Numbered from the stretch's first letter, positions 34,310-43,976 are shown. The stretch: DNA of 64,000 nucleotides from Variovorax sp. PAMC26660 (GCF_014302995.1 NZ_CP060295.1:744001-808000), one strand, 5' to 3'. The notes: generated by a model from the sequence alone, not told the origin. A program made the numbers and translations.

Positions 34310-35188
34310 TCAGCGTCCAAGATAAACCTCGATCACACGTTCGTCAGCCTGCACTTCGTCCAAGGTGCCCTGCGCCAGCACGGAGCCGTCGCACAACACG
34401 GTGACGATCTCGGAGATGGTGCGGATGAAGCTCATGTCGTGCTCCACCACCATCAGCGAATGCTTGCCCTTGAGCGTGAGGAACAGTTCGGCTGTGCGAG
34501 CGGTTTCTTCGTCGGTCATGCCGGCCACGGGCTCATCGAGCAGCAGCAGTTTCGGGTCTTGCATCAGCAGCATGCCGATTTCGAGCCACTGCTTCTGGCC
34601 ATGGCTGAGGTTGCCGGCCATGCGCGACACGCTCTCGGCCAGGTGAATGGTCTCCAGCACTTCGGCCAGACGATCGCTCTGCGCCGAGTCGAGCTTGAAC
34701 AGCATCGACGCGCGCACACCCTTGTTGGTCTTGAGCGCGAGTTCGAGGTTCTCGAACACCGTCAGATGCTCGAACACCGTCGGCTTCTGGAACTTGCGTC
34801 CGATGCCCAGTTGCGCAATGTCGGCCTCGCGATGGCGCAGCAGGTCGATGGTGCTGCCGAAGAACACGGTGCCCGAATCGGGCCGCGTCTTGCCGGTAAT
34901 GATGTCCATCATCGTCGTCTTGCCTGCGCCGTTCGGGCCGATGATGCAGCGCAGCTCGCCCGGCGCGATGTCGAGCGACAGCTTGTTGATGGCCTTGAAT
35001 CCGTCGAAGCTCACGCTCACGTCTTCCAGGTACAGGATGCGGCCGTGCGTGATGTCGACCTCGCCCGGCGTGGCGACGCGGCCGAAGCCGGCGGCGCGGC
35101 CACCGGACTCGGTGTTGCCGCTGCCATGCACAAGACCGCTCGCGCGCGCTGCACGCTCGGCGCCGGCTTCCATCAGGTCGGGCGTCAT
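34310..35188 (-). CDS. urtD: Urea ABC transporter ATP-binding protein UrtD
   Basis: This 292-residue ATPase has Walker A GPNGAGKTT, the UrtD-type signature LSHGQKQWLEIGM and Walker B LLLLDEPVAGMTDEE. It carries about 45 residues of low-complexity N-terminus before ILYLEDVSVSFDGFKAI. Its ATG overlaps the urtC stop by 4 bp. With UrtE it drives urea uptake through the UrtB/UrtC membrane pair. Confidence 0.95.
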   Translation of the reverse strand: MTPDLMEAGAERAARASGLVHGSGNTESGGRAAGFGRVATPGEVDITHGRILYLEDVSVSFDGFKAINKLSLDIAPGELRCIIGPNGAGKTTMMDIITGKTRPDSGTVFFGSTIDLLRHREADIAQLGIGRKFQKPTVFEHLTVFENLELALKTNKGVRASMLFKLDSAQSDRLAEVLETIHLAESVSRMAGNLSHGQKQWLEIGMLLMQDPKLLLLDEPVAGMTDEETARTAELFLTLKGKHSLMVVEHDMSFIRTISEIVTVLCDGSVLAQGTLDEVQADERVIEVYLGR

Positions 35189-36408
35189 GCGCGGGCTCCC
35201 TTCGCGTCCACCGGCAACGAGGCCAGTGCATCGGGCTCCACGCCCTGCTCGGTTGCCACGGCGCGTCGTGCCTCCTGCACCGCTTCGGCGGGCGCGGCCT
35301 CCTTCTTCTTCTCGCGCGACAACCACTTGCGCACCAACCCCACGATGCCGTTCGGCAGGAACAGCGTGACAGCAATGAACAAGGCGCCCAGGAAGTACAG
35401 CCAGTATTCGGGATACGCCACGGTGAGCCAGCTCTTCGCGCCATTGACGATGAAGGCGCCGATGATCGGCCCGATCAGCGTGGCGCGTCCGCCCACCGCG
35501 GCCCAGATGGCGATCTCGATGGAGTTGGCCGCGCTCATCTCGCCCGGGTTGATGATGCCGACCTGCGGCACATACAGCGCGCCGGCCACGCCGCACATCA
35601 CGGCGGAGATCACCCAGATCGTGAGCTTGTAGGGCAGCGGGTTGTAGCCCGAGAACATCACGCGCGTTTCGGCATCGCGAATGGCCTGCAGCACGCGGCC
35701 GAACTTGCTGCCGATGAGCCATTTGGCGAACAGGAAGAAGCCCAGCAGCGTGAGACCCGTGAGCGCGAACAGCGTCATCCGCATCTCTTGCGTGGCGATC
35801 GGAATGTTCAGGATGCGCTTGAAATCGGTAAAGCCGTTGTTGCCGCCGAAGCCCGTCTCGTTGCGAAAGAACAGCAGCATCGCGGCGAAGGTCATGGCCT
35901 GCGTGATGATTGAAAAATACACGCCCTTGATGCGCGAGCGGAACGCGAAGAAGCCGAACACGAAGGCGATGAAGCCGGGCACCGCGACGATCATCACCAG
36001 CGTCATCACGAAGCTGTCGCTGAAGGTCCAGTGCCAGGGCAGCGTCTTCCAGTCGAGGAACACCATGAAGTCGGGCAGGTCGCTCTTGTAGTTGCCGTCG
36101 CGGCCGATCTGGCGCATGAGGTACATGCCCATCATGTAGCCACCGAGCGCGAAGAACAGGCCGTGGCCCAGCGAGAGGATGCCGGTGTAGCCCCAGATCA
36201 GGTCCATGGCCAGTGCACAGATGGCGTAGCACATGATCTTGCCGACCAGCGCCACGGCGTAGTCGCTCATGTGCAGTGGGCTGTCGACCGGCACCACGAT
36301 GTTCAGCACCGGCGCCACGGCGCACACCACGATCAGCGCGATGAAGAAGGCTGTCCAGCCCTTGCCGCTCAGCAGCGGCCCTTTGGTTGGTAACGTGACC
36401 TTGCTCAT
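35185..36408 (-). CDS. urtC: Urea ABC transporter permease UrtC
   Basis: This 407-residue inner-membrane permease is of the LivM type with about ten helices. Characteristic stretches are LIWGYTGILSLGHGLFFALGGYMMGMYLM and the downstream GYNPLPYKLTIWVISAVMCGVAGALYVPQVGIINP. The C-terminal 40 residues are soluble and Ala/Glu-rich. It overlaps urtB and urtD by 4 bp each, so the three genes are translationally coupled. Confidence 0.95.
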   Translation of the reverse strand: MSKVTLPTKGPLLSGKGWTAFFIALIVVCAVAPVLNIVVPVDSPLHMSDYAVALVGKIMCYAICALAMDLIWGYTGILSLGHGLFFALGGYMMGMYLMRQIGRDGNYKSDLPDFMVFLDWKTLPWHWTFSDSFVMTLVMIVAVPGFIAFVFGFFAFRSRIKGVYFSIITQAMTFAAMLLFFRNETGFGGNNGFTDFKRILNIPIATQEMRMTLFALTGLTLLGFFLFAKWLIGSKFGRVLQAIRDAETRVMFSGYNPLPYKLTIWVISAVMCGVAGALYVPQVGIINPGEMSAANSIEIAIWAAVGGRATLIGPIIGAFIVNGAKSWLTVAYPEYWLYFLGALFIAVTLFLPNGIVGLVRKWLSREKKKEAAPAEAVQEARRAVATEQGVEPDALASLPVDAKGARA

Positions 36409-37991
36409 GCCTCTGCGCTCCGGCCCTTCATCGCGAAGATGCCCTGTGGTCTCTTCTGGATGAAGATGATGATGAAAACCAGCACCGCGATCTTGGCAAG
36501 CACGGCGCCCGCCCAGCCTTCGATGAACTTGTTGAGAATGCCCAGCCCCAGCGCCGCATACACGGTGCCCGCCAACTGGCCGACGCCGCCCATCACGACC
36601 ACCATGAAGCTGTCGACGATGTAGCTCTGGCCCAGGTCCGGGCCGACGTTGCCGATCTGGCTCAGCGCGCAGCCGGCCAGGCCCGCGATGCCGGAGCCGA
36701 GCGCAAAGGCGTAGGTGTCAATGCGCGCGGTGTTCACGCCCATGCACGAAGCGATCGGTCGGTTCTGCGTGACGCCGCGCACGAACAGGCCCAGGCGCGT
36801 CTTGCCGATGAGCCAGCCCATCGCGAGCAATACGAGCACCGCGAAGATGATGATGCAGATGCGGTTCCACGGCAGCGTGACGTTGCTCAGCATGGTGAAG
36901 CCGCCGCTCATCCAGCCGGGGTTTTCCACACCGACGTTCTGCGCGCCGAAGAGCGTGCGCACCAGTTGCTGCAGCATCAGGCTGATGCCCCAGGTGGCGA
37001 GCAACGTTTCGAGCGGCCGGCCGTACAGGAAGCGAATCACACCGCGTTCGAGCACCGCGCCCACCAGCGCCGATGCGAGGAAGGACACGGGGATCGCTGC
37101 CACCAGATACCAGCCGAACGCCGCCTCGGGCATGTACTTCTGGAAGATGCCCTGCATCACGTAGGTGGCGTAGGCGCCGATCATCATCAGCTCGCCATGC
37201 GCCATGTTGATGACGCCCATCAGGCCGTAGGTGATGGCCAGGCCCAGCGCGGCGAGCAGCAGCACCGAGCCCAGGCTGATGCCGCTGAAGATGGCGTTGA
37301 TGCGGTCGCCCCAGACCAGCGAGCCGTCGATGTGGGCGATGGAAGCCACGATGGCCGCCTTGACGTCCGCCTCGGTTTCATCGGCCAGTCGCTGGTTGAG
37401 CAGCAGCTTGGTGTCGGGGTTGCGGTTGTTGCCCAACTCCTTGGCGGCCACGAGGCGCTTGGCCTTGTCGGCGCTGGCGAGCATGCCGGCGGCGCGCACC
37501 AATTCGAGCTGCGCCTTGATCTTCGGGTTGGTCTCGGCGGCGAGCGCCTTCTCGACCATGGGGATGCGGGATTCGTCAGGGTCCTTGAAGAGCGCCTGCG
37601 CCGCTTCGGCGCGCACCGCGTCGTCCTTGCTTGTGAGCTTGAGCGCGGCTTGCGCGGCATCGAGCGCGCCGCGCATGAGGTTGTTGTTGACGACGTCTTC
37701 CGCTGTGTCGGGCACCTTGAGTTCGGCGCCGGTCACGGGGTCGTAGCCCTTGTCGTCCTTCATCACGAAGACCTTGTCTTCGCTGTACTTGACCGCGTCG
37801 TCGGACATGGCCTGGATGAAGGCGGCGGTCTTGTCGTCGGCCGTGAGCACGGCCTTGTTGAGCGCGGCGATGCGGGCTTCGGATTCGCCGGAGGCAATGG
37901 CCCGGGCTTCGTCGGCGGTCAGCGCGTGGGCGGCCGATGCCATGAGGAGCATGGCGGCGAGTGCGCAGTGAAGGGTTCGTCGAAGCATCAT
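36405..37991 (-). CDS. urtB: Urea ABC transporter permease UrtB
   Basis: This 528-residue permease is of the LivH type in the long form usual for UrtB. It has a signal peptide (about 1-23) and a periplasmic helical domain of about 200 residues (ALAAETNPKIKAQLELVRAA, repeat-like). The membrane domain from about residue 230 follows, with GLMGVINMAHGELMMIGAY. It starts 155 bp after urtA; the gap contains a palindromic repeat that may reduce downstream expression. Confidence 0.95.
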   Translation of the reverse strand: MMLRRTLHCALAAMLLMASAAHALTADEARAIASGESEARIAALNKAVLTADDKTAAFIQAMSDDAVKYSEDKVFVMKDDKGYDPVTGAELKVPDTAEDVVNNNLMRGALDAAQAALKLTSKDDAVRAEAAQALFKDPDESRIPMVEKALAAETNPKIKAQLELVRAAGMLASADKAKRLVAAKELGNNRNPDTKLLLNQRLADETEADVKAAIVASIAHIDGSLVWGDRINAIFSGISLGSVLLLAALGLAITYGLMGVINMAHGELMMIGAYATYVMQGIFQKYMPEAAFGWYLVAAIPVSFLASALVGAVLERGVIRFLYGRPLETLLATWGISLMLQQLVRTLFGAQNVGVENPGWMSGGFTMLSNVTLPWNRICIIIFAVLVLLAMGWLIGKTRLGLFVRGVTQNRPIASCMGVNTARIDTYAFALGSGIAGLAGCALSQIGNVGPDLGQSYIVDSFMVVVMGGVGQLAGTVYAALGLGILNKFIEGWAGAVLAKIAVLVFIIIFIQKRPQGIFAMKGRSAEA

Positions 37992-38006
37992 GAGATTCGT
38001 GTTGCC

Positions 38007-38123
38007 CCCTCTCCCCTGGGGGAGAGGGTTGGGGTGAGGGCCGGCGGCCTTCCAAAAGACACGGCGGCCAGATCGACCGCCGCTGCCCTCACCCCTGCCC
38101 TCTCCCCAAGGGGAGAGGGAGCA
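38007..38123. repeat. Paired CCCTCTCCC palindromes between urtA and urtB
   Basis: A first palindrome at 38007-38028 and a second at 38097-38119 are themselves arranged as an inverted pair (GGTTGGGGTGAGGG against CCCTCACCCCTGCC). They fill most of the gap after urtA. They could form a stable stem that protects the urtA message or ends part of the transcription. Confidence 0.7.
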
Positions 38124-38146
38124 AGAGCCAGGGAGTTGTCGAAAAA

Positions 38147-39415
38147 TTACATCGACTTGCCAGCCGGGTAATCCGGCTTCTTGTCATTGCCTTCGATATA
38201 CGGGCTCCAAGGCTTGGCCTTCACCGGGCCCGGCGTCTTCCACACCACGTTGAACTGACCATCGGCCTTGATCTCGCCGATGAACACGCTCTTGTGCAGG
38301 TGATGGTTCTTCTCGTCCATCTTCGAGACGATGCCCGACGGTGCAGTGAAGGTCTGGCCGGCCATCGCAGCGATCACCTTGTCGGTGTCGGTGCTCTTGG
38401 CCTTCTCGACCGCCTGCTTCCACATGTGGATGCCGATCCAGGTGGCTTCCATCGGGTCATTGGTCAGCGGCTTGTCCATGTGGCCGGGGATCTTCTTGGC
38501 CTTGGCGTACTCGCTCCATTCCTTGATGAACGCCGTGTTGGTCGGGTTCTTCAGGCTCATGAAGTAGTTCCAGGCGGCCAGGTGGCCGACCAGCGGCTTG
38601 GTGTCCACGCCGCGCAGTTCTTCCTCACCCACCGAGAAGGCGACGACCGGCACGTCCTTGGCCTTCAGGCCCGCGTTGCCCAGTTCCTTGTAGAAGGGCA
38701 CGTTGGAGTCGCCGTTGATGGTCGACACCACGGCCGTCTTGCCGCCGGCCGAGAACTTCTTGATGTCGGCAACGATGGTCTGGTAGTCGCTGTGGCCGAA
38801 GGGGGTGTACTTCTCGTCAATGTCGGTGTCCTTCACGCCCTTGCTCTTCAAGTAGGCGCGCAGGATCTTGTTGGTGGTGCGGGGGTACACATAGTCGGTG
38901 CCCAGCAACACCCAGCGCTTGGCGCCGCCGCCTTCCTTGCTCATCAGGTAGTCGACCGCCGGAATGGCTTGCTGGTTGGGCGCGGCGCCCGTGTAGAACA
39001 CGTTCTTCGAGAGTTCTTCACCCTCGTACTGCACGGGGTAGAACAGCAGGCCGTTCATTTCCTCGACCACCGGCAGCACCGACTTGCGCGACACCGAGGT
39101 CCAGCAGCCGAAGATCACCGAGACCTTGTCCTGGCCGAGCAGTTGCTTGGTTTTTTCAGCGAACAGCGGCCAGTTGGAAGCCGGGTCGACCACCACGGGT
39201 TCGAGCTGCTTGCCCAGCACGCCGCCCTTCTTGTTGATGTCGTCGATCGCCATCAGCACCGTGTCTTTCAACACGGTTTCCGAGATGGCCATCGTGCCCG
39301 ACAGCGAGTGCAGCACGCCGACCTTGATGGTGTCGGCGGCAAATGCAGGCGCAGCAGAAATGCTGGCCAGCGCGACGGCGGCGGTGAGCGCCTTGAGTGT
39401 GAAACGACGTTGCAT
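38147..39415 (-). CDS. urtA: Urea ABC transporter substrate-binding protein UrtA
   Basis: This 422-residue periplasmic binding protein has a Sec signal at residues 1-27 (cleavage after AFA). The UrtA pattern follows: TIKVGVLHSLSGTMAISETVLKD, VIFGCWTSVSRKSVLPVVEE, and a C-terminal VWKTPGPVKAKPWSPYI. It captures urea at low concentration for the UrtBCDE complex. It is first in the operon, and the promoter should lie in 39416-39532. No urease genes are in the window. Confidence 0.96.
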   Translation of the reverse strand: MQRRFTLKALTAAVALASISAAPAFAADTIKVGVLHSLSGTMAISETVLKDTVLMAIDDINKKGGVLGKQLEPVVVDPASNWPLFAEKTKQLLGQDKVSVIFGCWTSVSRKSVLPVVEEMNGLLFYPVQYEGEELSKNVFYTGAAPNQQAIPAVDYLMSKEGGGAKRWVLLGTDYVYPRTTNKILRAYLKSKGVKDTDIDEKYTPFGHSDYQTIVADIKKFSAGGKTAVVSTINGDSNVPFYKELGNAGLKAKDVPVVAFSVGEEELRGVDTKPLVGHLAAWNYFMSLKNPTNTAFIKEWSEYAKAKKIPGHMDKPLTNDPMEATWIGIHMWKQAVEKAKSTDTDKVIAAMAGQTFTAPSGIVSKMDEKNHHLHKSVFIGEIKADGQFNVVWKTPGPVKAKPWSPYIEGNDKKPDYPAGKSM

Positions 39416-39532
39416 GTGGACTCCTGCTCCGGGTGGGTTGAACCTTGTCGACAGCGCACGGCTGGCGATGGAGAGGAGTCTGCGGAATGCACCAGGAAGG
39501 GGAAATACGCCGGGTGGCGTACACGGAGGTAC

Positions 39533-39865
39533 TCAGGCCAGCGGTGACAGCGGCGGAACCGGGTACTTGATCGCGTTCAGGACCATCTTGCTTTTCGCCG
39601 CCTCGACCAGATCGATGCCCAGCTTGTCAGCCAGTTGCAGCAGGTAGAGAAAGACATCGGCGATCTCGGTGCCGACCTCGGCGCGCTTTTCGGGCGAGAG
39701 CGATCTGCTCTGCGCCTCGGTCAGCCACTGGAAATGCTCCAGCAGTTCGGCCGCCTCCACCGAAAGCGCCGACGCCAGGTTCTTGGGCGAATGGAAGGGC
39801 TCCCAGTCGCGGGCCCTGGCGAACTCGCGCAGCGCCTGATTCAGTTGTTCCAGTCCGGTGTCCAT
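39533..39865 (-). CDS. MazG-like nucleotide pyrophosphohydrolase
   Basis: This 110-residue all-helical NTP pyrophosphatase is of the MazG/dCTPase (RS21-C6-like) type, which hydrolyses non-canonical or excess nucleotides to monophosphates. The metal-binding acidic pattern is visible in ALSVEAAELLEHFQWLT (about residues 33-49) and EIADVFLYLLQLADKLGID (about 70-88). The ATG at 39865 gives the usual compact length. It is in a separate unit, about 120 bp upstream of urtA on the same strand. Confidence 0.9.
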   Translation of the reverse strand: MDTGLEQLNQALREFARARDWEPFHSPKNLASALSVEAAELLEHFQWLTEAQSRSLSPEKRAEVGTEIADVFLYLLQLADKLGIDLVEAAKSKMVLNAIKYPVPPLSPLA

Positions 39866-39920
39866 GTCGCTCCTGCCACTCCTGTGATGCGGGCAGGAGT
39901 TTGGCATGGCAACCGCACGC

Positions 39921-41402
39921 TCACCCCTGCGCGAAGGGTTGCCGGCTGCCGCGGCGATGCAGCACCGCGACAAGCAGCGCAGACCCCATCAGGTAGATCA
40001 GCGCCACACCGAGCGCGCCCGAATAGCTGGCCGTGTCCACCGCGTCGCCCAGCCGGCCGTAGAACAGGATGCCGATCAACGCGACGCCCAGCGCATTGCT
40101 CCCCTGCTGCACCATCGACAACACACCCGAGGCCACGCCCGCATGCTGCGGCGGCAGGCCGGCCAGCACGGTCGACACCAGCGGCGCCATCACCATGCCG
40201 AGCCCCGCGCCTTGCAAGAGGAACAGCGGCACCATCCACGCGACCACGTGCGTGTGCCCCGCCCATCCGGCCACGTTGACGAACTGCAGCGCATGGCCCG
40301 CCGCCAGCACGAGAGCACCGAGCGTGATGGGCGGCTTGCCGCCGAAGCGGCGTGCCAGGCGCGCGCCGGCCATCGAGGTGACGAGGAAGCCGATCGCCAG
40401 CGATGTGAAGACGATGCCCGAGGTCAGCGGGTCCAGCGCCAGTCCTTGCTGAAGGTAGAGGGCCATCACGAAGTACAGCGAGGCGTTGCCCACGTAGAAG
40501 GCCAGCACGGTGAGCAGCCCCATGACGAAGCGGCGGTTCGCCAACAAGGCCGGCGCCACCAGTGGCGCACCGCCGCGTGCGGCGAGCCGGCGCTGCTGGA
40601 AGGCGAACGCGGCCAGCAAGGGCAGCGCGGCGGCAAGGCACAGCCAGCTCCACAGCGGCCAGCCTTGCTGGCGGCCTTCCACCAGCGGCAGCACCACCGC
40701 GACCGAACCCGCAGCCACGAGCAGCATGCCGACCAGATCGAGCTTGCTGTTGTGGCTTCCGCCATTTGCCGTCGGCGGAATCACGCGCGGTGCGAGTACC
40801 AGCGCCAGCAGGCCGATGGGCACGTTGATGAGAAAGCAACTGCGCCAGCCGAGCCCCGCCAGATCCGCATGAATGAGCAGGCCTCCGACGAGCTGCCCCA
40901 GCGTGGCGCCGAGCCCCAGCGTGAGGCCGTAGGCCGCGAAGGCACGCGCGCGGTCTTCGCCTGTGTAGGCCAGGCCGATCATCGCCAGCACCTGCGGCTG
41001 CAACAGCGCGCCGGCCAGGCCTTGCAGCACGCGAGCGGCCACCAGCAGTTCAGCGTTCGGCGCGAAGCCGCAGGCGGCCGACGCCAGCGTGAAGAGCAGC
41101 AGGCCGAGCATGAACATGCGGCGGCGACCGAACATGTCGCCGAGCCGGCCGCCGGTGATCAGGCCGGCGGCGGTGGCAAGGCCGTAGCCCGCCACCACCA
41201 GTTGCAGGGTGGCGGTGCCGGCCTGCAGCTCGCGTTGCATCGAGGGCAGCGCGACGTTGACGATGAAGAAATCCAGCACCACCAGGAAGGTGCCGCTGAG
41301 CATGACCCACAGGCCGAGCGGCCCGGGCTTCGTTGCGGCCCCGCCCTGAATGCCCGGGGAGGAAAGCGATGCTGCCGAAGCAGCGGGGTTGGAGGGGGTC
41401 AT
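39921..41402 (-). CDS. DHA2-family MFS drug exporter
   Basis: This 493-residue inner-membrane proton antiporter has 14 predicted helices. Motif A is GGRLGDMFGRRRMF and the DHA2-type motif is LDFFIVNVALPSMQREL in helix 1. GYGLATAAGLITGG precedes motif A. Members export quaternary ammonium compounds, dyes and antibiotics. The start at 41402 follows GAGCCC, a weak ribosome site. It is on the same strand as the MazG-like gene, with a 55-bp gap. The substrate is unknown. Confidence 0.9.
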   Translation of the reverse strand: MTPSNPAASAASLSSPGIQGGAATKPGPLGLWVMLSGTFLVVLDFFIVNVALPSMQRELQAGTATLQLVVAGYGLATAAGLITGGRLGDMFGRRRMFMLGLLLFTLASAACGFAPNAELLVAARVLQGLAGALLQPQVLAMIGLAYTGEDRARAFAAYGLTLGLGATLGQLVGGLLIHADLAGLGWRSCFLINVPIGLLALVLAPRVIPPTANGGSHNSKLDLVGMLLVAAGSVAVVLPLVEGRQQGWPLWSWLCLAAALPLLAAFAFQQRRLAARGGAPLVAPALLANRRFVMGLLTVLAFYVGNASLYFVMALYLQQGLALDPLTSGIVFTSLAIGFLVTSMAGARLARRFGGKPPITLGALVLAAGHALQFVNVAGWAGHTHVVAWMVPLFLLQGAGLGMVMAPLVSTVLAGLPPQHAGVASGVLSMVQQGSNALGVALIGILFYGRLGDAVDTASYSGALGVALIYLMGSALLVAVLHRRGSRQPFAQG

Positions 41403-41477
41403 GATGGGCTCGAGTGTTGGGGTGATGGCGCATGACAGCAATGACCTCGAAGGTCATGGCCGAGCTTTTTCAGGCGA

Positions 41478-41864
41478 TCAGACGGCAGGCGTGGGCAGGA
41501 TGAACTGGTAGTCGATGGCGATGCGACCGTCCTGTGCCAGCACCAGGAACTCCAGCCCGAGTGCGACCACGGGGCCGCCGGCGGCAGGGACCATCTGCCA
41601 ATGGAACATCACGGCGTTGTGCAACGCCTGGGCGTCACCCGTGGCAACGAAGCGAAAGCCGCCGTCGCGCACGTTTTTCTCGTGCGAGCTGGTGACGCGC
41701 TGCTGCAGCGCCTCGTAGCCCTTGGCCTGCAGCGTGCGCACGTAGTGCTCGCCATCAGGCGCCCAGAGGCTGGCGATGGCGTCGCGGCGCGCGGCGGCAT
41801 CGGTTTCGTTCCAGACCGCGACATAGCGGTCGGCAAGTTCGGCAAATGCGGGGTTGGCATTCAT
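41478..41864 (-). CDS. SnoaL/NTF2-like small protein
   Basis: This 128-residue protein has the SnoaL-like NTF2 cone fold pattern: FAELADRYVAVWNETDAAARRDAIASLWAPDGEHYV, then a helix and strands ending DGRIAIDYQFILP. Such proteins are cyclases, isomerases or unannotated ligand binders. It is divergent from the AraC gene at 41982, which may regulate it. The function is unknown. Confidence 0.8.
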   Translation of the reverse strand: MNANPAFAELADRYVAVWNETDAAARRDAIASLWAPDGEHYVRTLQAKGYEALQQRVTSSHEKNVRDGGFRFVATGDAQALHNAVMFHWQMVPAAGGPVVALGLEFLVLAQDGRIAIDYQFILPTPAV

Positions 41865-41981
41865 GGGGTCTGCTCCAGTGCGGCGAAAGAGTGAGGCTGC
41901 AGTTTCTTCCGCAATCGATGGACAGTGAATGCCTGAAAGGCCGACAATCTTGTCCAATCGTCCACTTCCACAGGAGCCTTC

Positions 41982-42908
41982 ATGGACCCCCTCGACGACG
42001 TTTTCGCCGCCATGCGCGTGCGCAGCGCGGTGTATGCCCGCCTCGAGGCCGGCGCGCCCTGGGGCGTGAGCCTGGCCGGCGGAGAAAGCGCGCGCTTCGG
42101 CCTCGTGGTGCGCGGTGGCTGCCTGCTCGAAGTCGAGGGCGTAGAGCAGCCCGTGGCGCTGGCCGCGGGCGACTGCTATGTGCTGGCGCACGGCACGCCT
42201 TACGTGCTGCGCGACCATCCGGACACGCCCACGGTGAGCTGCGTCTCGGTCGTGCGCGACCGCATCGGCGGCCTCGTGGAACTGGGCGGCACGGGCACGG
42301 CGGCCTCGGTGATCTGCGGCTGGTTCCACTTCGACCAGCGCGCCGCGCGGCCGCTGCTCGACCTGCTGCCGGTGCTGCTGCACGTGAAGATGGAACGGGC
42401 CCGCGCGCTCGCGCTGCAAGGCACGCTGCAACTGCTGGCGATGGAAACCGGCGAGCCCGGCCTGGGCTCCAGCCTGCTCGTGAGCCGGCTGGCCGACATC
42501 GTGTTCGTGCAGGCGGTGCGCGCCCACGTCGCGGCCCAGGACGAATCGCAGACGGGCTGGCTGGCCGCGCTGGCCGACGCGCGCATCGGCCCGGCCCTGC
42601 GCGCGATGCACAAGGACATGGCACGCGACTGGACGGTCGAATCGCTGGCGGCAGCCGCGAGCCTGTCGCGCTCGGCCTTCGCGCAGCGCTTTCGCGAGCG
42701 CGTGGGGCAGGCCCCGCTGGAATACCTCACGCAGTGGCGCATGTTCAAGGCCGGCAACATGCTGGGCCAGGGCCACGCCGCCGTGGGCACGATTGCCGGC
42801 GCGGTGGGCTACGAATCGGAGGCCGCGTTCAGCAAGGCCTTCAAGCGCGAGAAGGGCATGGCGCCCGGTGCGTGGCGCGCGGCCGCCCGCGAAACGGTGG
42901 CCGGGTAG
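41982..42908 (+). CDS. AraC-family regulator with cupin_6 domain
   Basis: This 308-residue regulator has an N-terminal cupin_6 ligand domain at about residues 5-190 (FGLVVRGGCLLEVEG, GDCYVLAHGTPYVLRDHP). Two helix-turn-helix motifs lie at about 205-300 (SLSRSAFAQRFRERVGQAPLEYLTQWRM and YESEAAFSKAFKREKG). It is divergent from the SnoaL-like gene, and the adjacent MFS exporter is another plausible target. The effector is unknown. Confidence 0.9.
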   Translation: MDPLDDVFAAMRVRSAVYARLEAGAPWGVSLAGGESARFGLVVRGGCLLEVEGVEQPVALAAGDCYVLAHGTPYVLRDHPDTPTVSCVSVVRDRIGGLVELGGTGTAASVICGWFHFDQRAARPLLDLLPVLLHVKMERARALALQGTLQLLAMETGEPGLGSSLLVSRLADIVFVQAVRAHVAAQDESQTGWLAALADARIGPALRAMHKDMARDWTVESLAAAASLSRSAFAQRFRERVGQAPLEYLTQWRMFKAGNMLGQGHAAVGTIAGAVGYESEAAFSKAFKREKGMAPGAWRAAARETVAG

Positions 42909-42923
42909 CGGGCTTGTTCTTTC

Positions 42924-43976
42924 TCAGTCCTTGGTCGCTTTGGCCGCGTGCTTGAACTGCGCGGACGCAAAGGCCCATGTCATGCGCGTGGCGTCGGGCC
43001 CGGACGGGTCGCTGAACATCAGCCGCGCCGCACCGCCGCTCCACGAATGCCCCAGGCCCGCGATCTCGCACAGCATGACGACCGTGCGCCCCTTGCGCTT
43101 GAAGTCGGTCACGCGCATCGCACGGCGCTTGCCGCGCTGCGTGTCGCGCGAAAGCCCCGGCCGCGCGCCCATGGCCGTGGCCCACACGGCCGCGCTGCTG
43201 GCGGCATTGCTGGGCGCCACCACGGCATCGGCATCGCCATGCAGCACCAGCATCGGCGGCAGGGTCGCAAAGACGGCCGCGGCGCCCATGGCCTTGCCGA
43301 CCGCGGTGACGGGCATCGGCGGCACGTTCTGCCCGCGCATGGCGCCAAGCGCAGTGGCCGACGACTTCGCGGCGCCGGGCGCAACACCCGAATGCATGAC
43401 GACCGCGCGAAAGCGGTTCGGGTAGCGCGTGGCCAGCAGGGCCGCCATGCTGGCGCCAGCCGATAGACCAGCCAGCGCCACGCGATCGCGATCGACCGGG
43501 TAGAGCATGCAGGCCTGGTCGACGGCAGCCATCAGCGTGGCCGCCTCGGCATCGGCCTTGCCGGAGCGGCGCTCGTACCAGTTCCAGCAGCCTTGGGGAT
43601 GGGCCAGCCGGTCTTGCTCGGGGTAGAGCACCAGGAAGCGCTGGCGCACCGCCAGCGCATTCATGCGCGTACTGGATGCAAAGTCGCGCCCCGTCTGGCC
43701 GCAGCCATGCAGCATGACCATGAGCGGCAGCTTTTCTCCGGGCTGCAAATTCAGATCGGCCGGACGGAACAGGTGATAGCCCCGCGCGCCGCCCGCACCC
43801 ATGGCCATGCCGCTGAGCCAGTCGCCCTTGCCGGGCGGCGGCTTCATCCGCTTGGCGGCCGCGCGCTGGACCTGCCCCGCCACGCGCTTGCTGTTGCTCA
43901 GCGTGATCTTGGTGAGCGCCTTCAGGTTGCGCTCGTAAGCGCGGGCAAAGACGGAAGCGGTGGAGCGACGGGCCAT
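42924..43976 (-). CDS. PHB depolymerase-family esterase
   Basis: This 350-residue alpha/beta hydrolase is of the LpqC/poly(3-hydroxybutyrate) depolymerase family. It shows the oxyanion region PLMVMLHGCGQTGRDFA and the nucleophile elbow GLSAGASMAA (family form GxSxG). HGDADAVV supplies the acid and GLGHSWSGG the histidine. There is no clear Sec signal; the N-terminus is basic. It may cleave short polyester or feruloyl-type esters. The ATG at 43976 was preferred; another lies six codons upstream. Confidence 0.88.
   Translation of the reverse strand: MARRSTASVFARAYERNLKALTKITLSNSKRVAGQVQRAAAKRMKPPPGKGDWLSGMAMGAGGARGYHLFRPADLNLQPGEKLPLMVMLHGCGQTGRDFASSTRMNALAVRQRFLVLYPEQDRLAHPQGCWNWYERRSGKADAEAATLMAAVDQACMLYPVDRDRVALAGLSAGASMAALLATRYPNRFRAVVMHSGVAPGAAKSSATALGAMRGQNVPPMPVTAVGKAMGAAAVFATLPPMLVLHGDADAVVAPSNAASSAAVWATAMGARPGLSRDTQRGKRRAMRVTDFKRKGRTVVMLCEIAGLGHSWSGGAARLMFSDPSGPDATRMTWAFASAQFKHAAKATKD

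Noticed and set aside
34310..36325. A 671-codon frame covering urtD and part of urtC
   Set aside because: Only the urtD part is coding in this frame; the upstream part is antisense-quality translation, and urtC occupies another frame with clear membrane helices.
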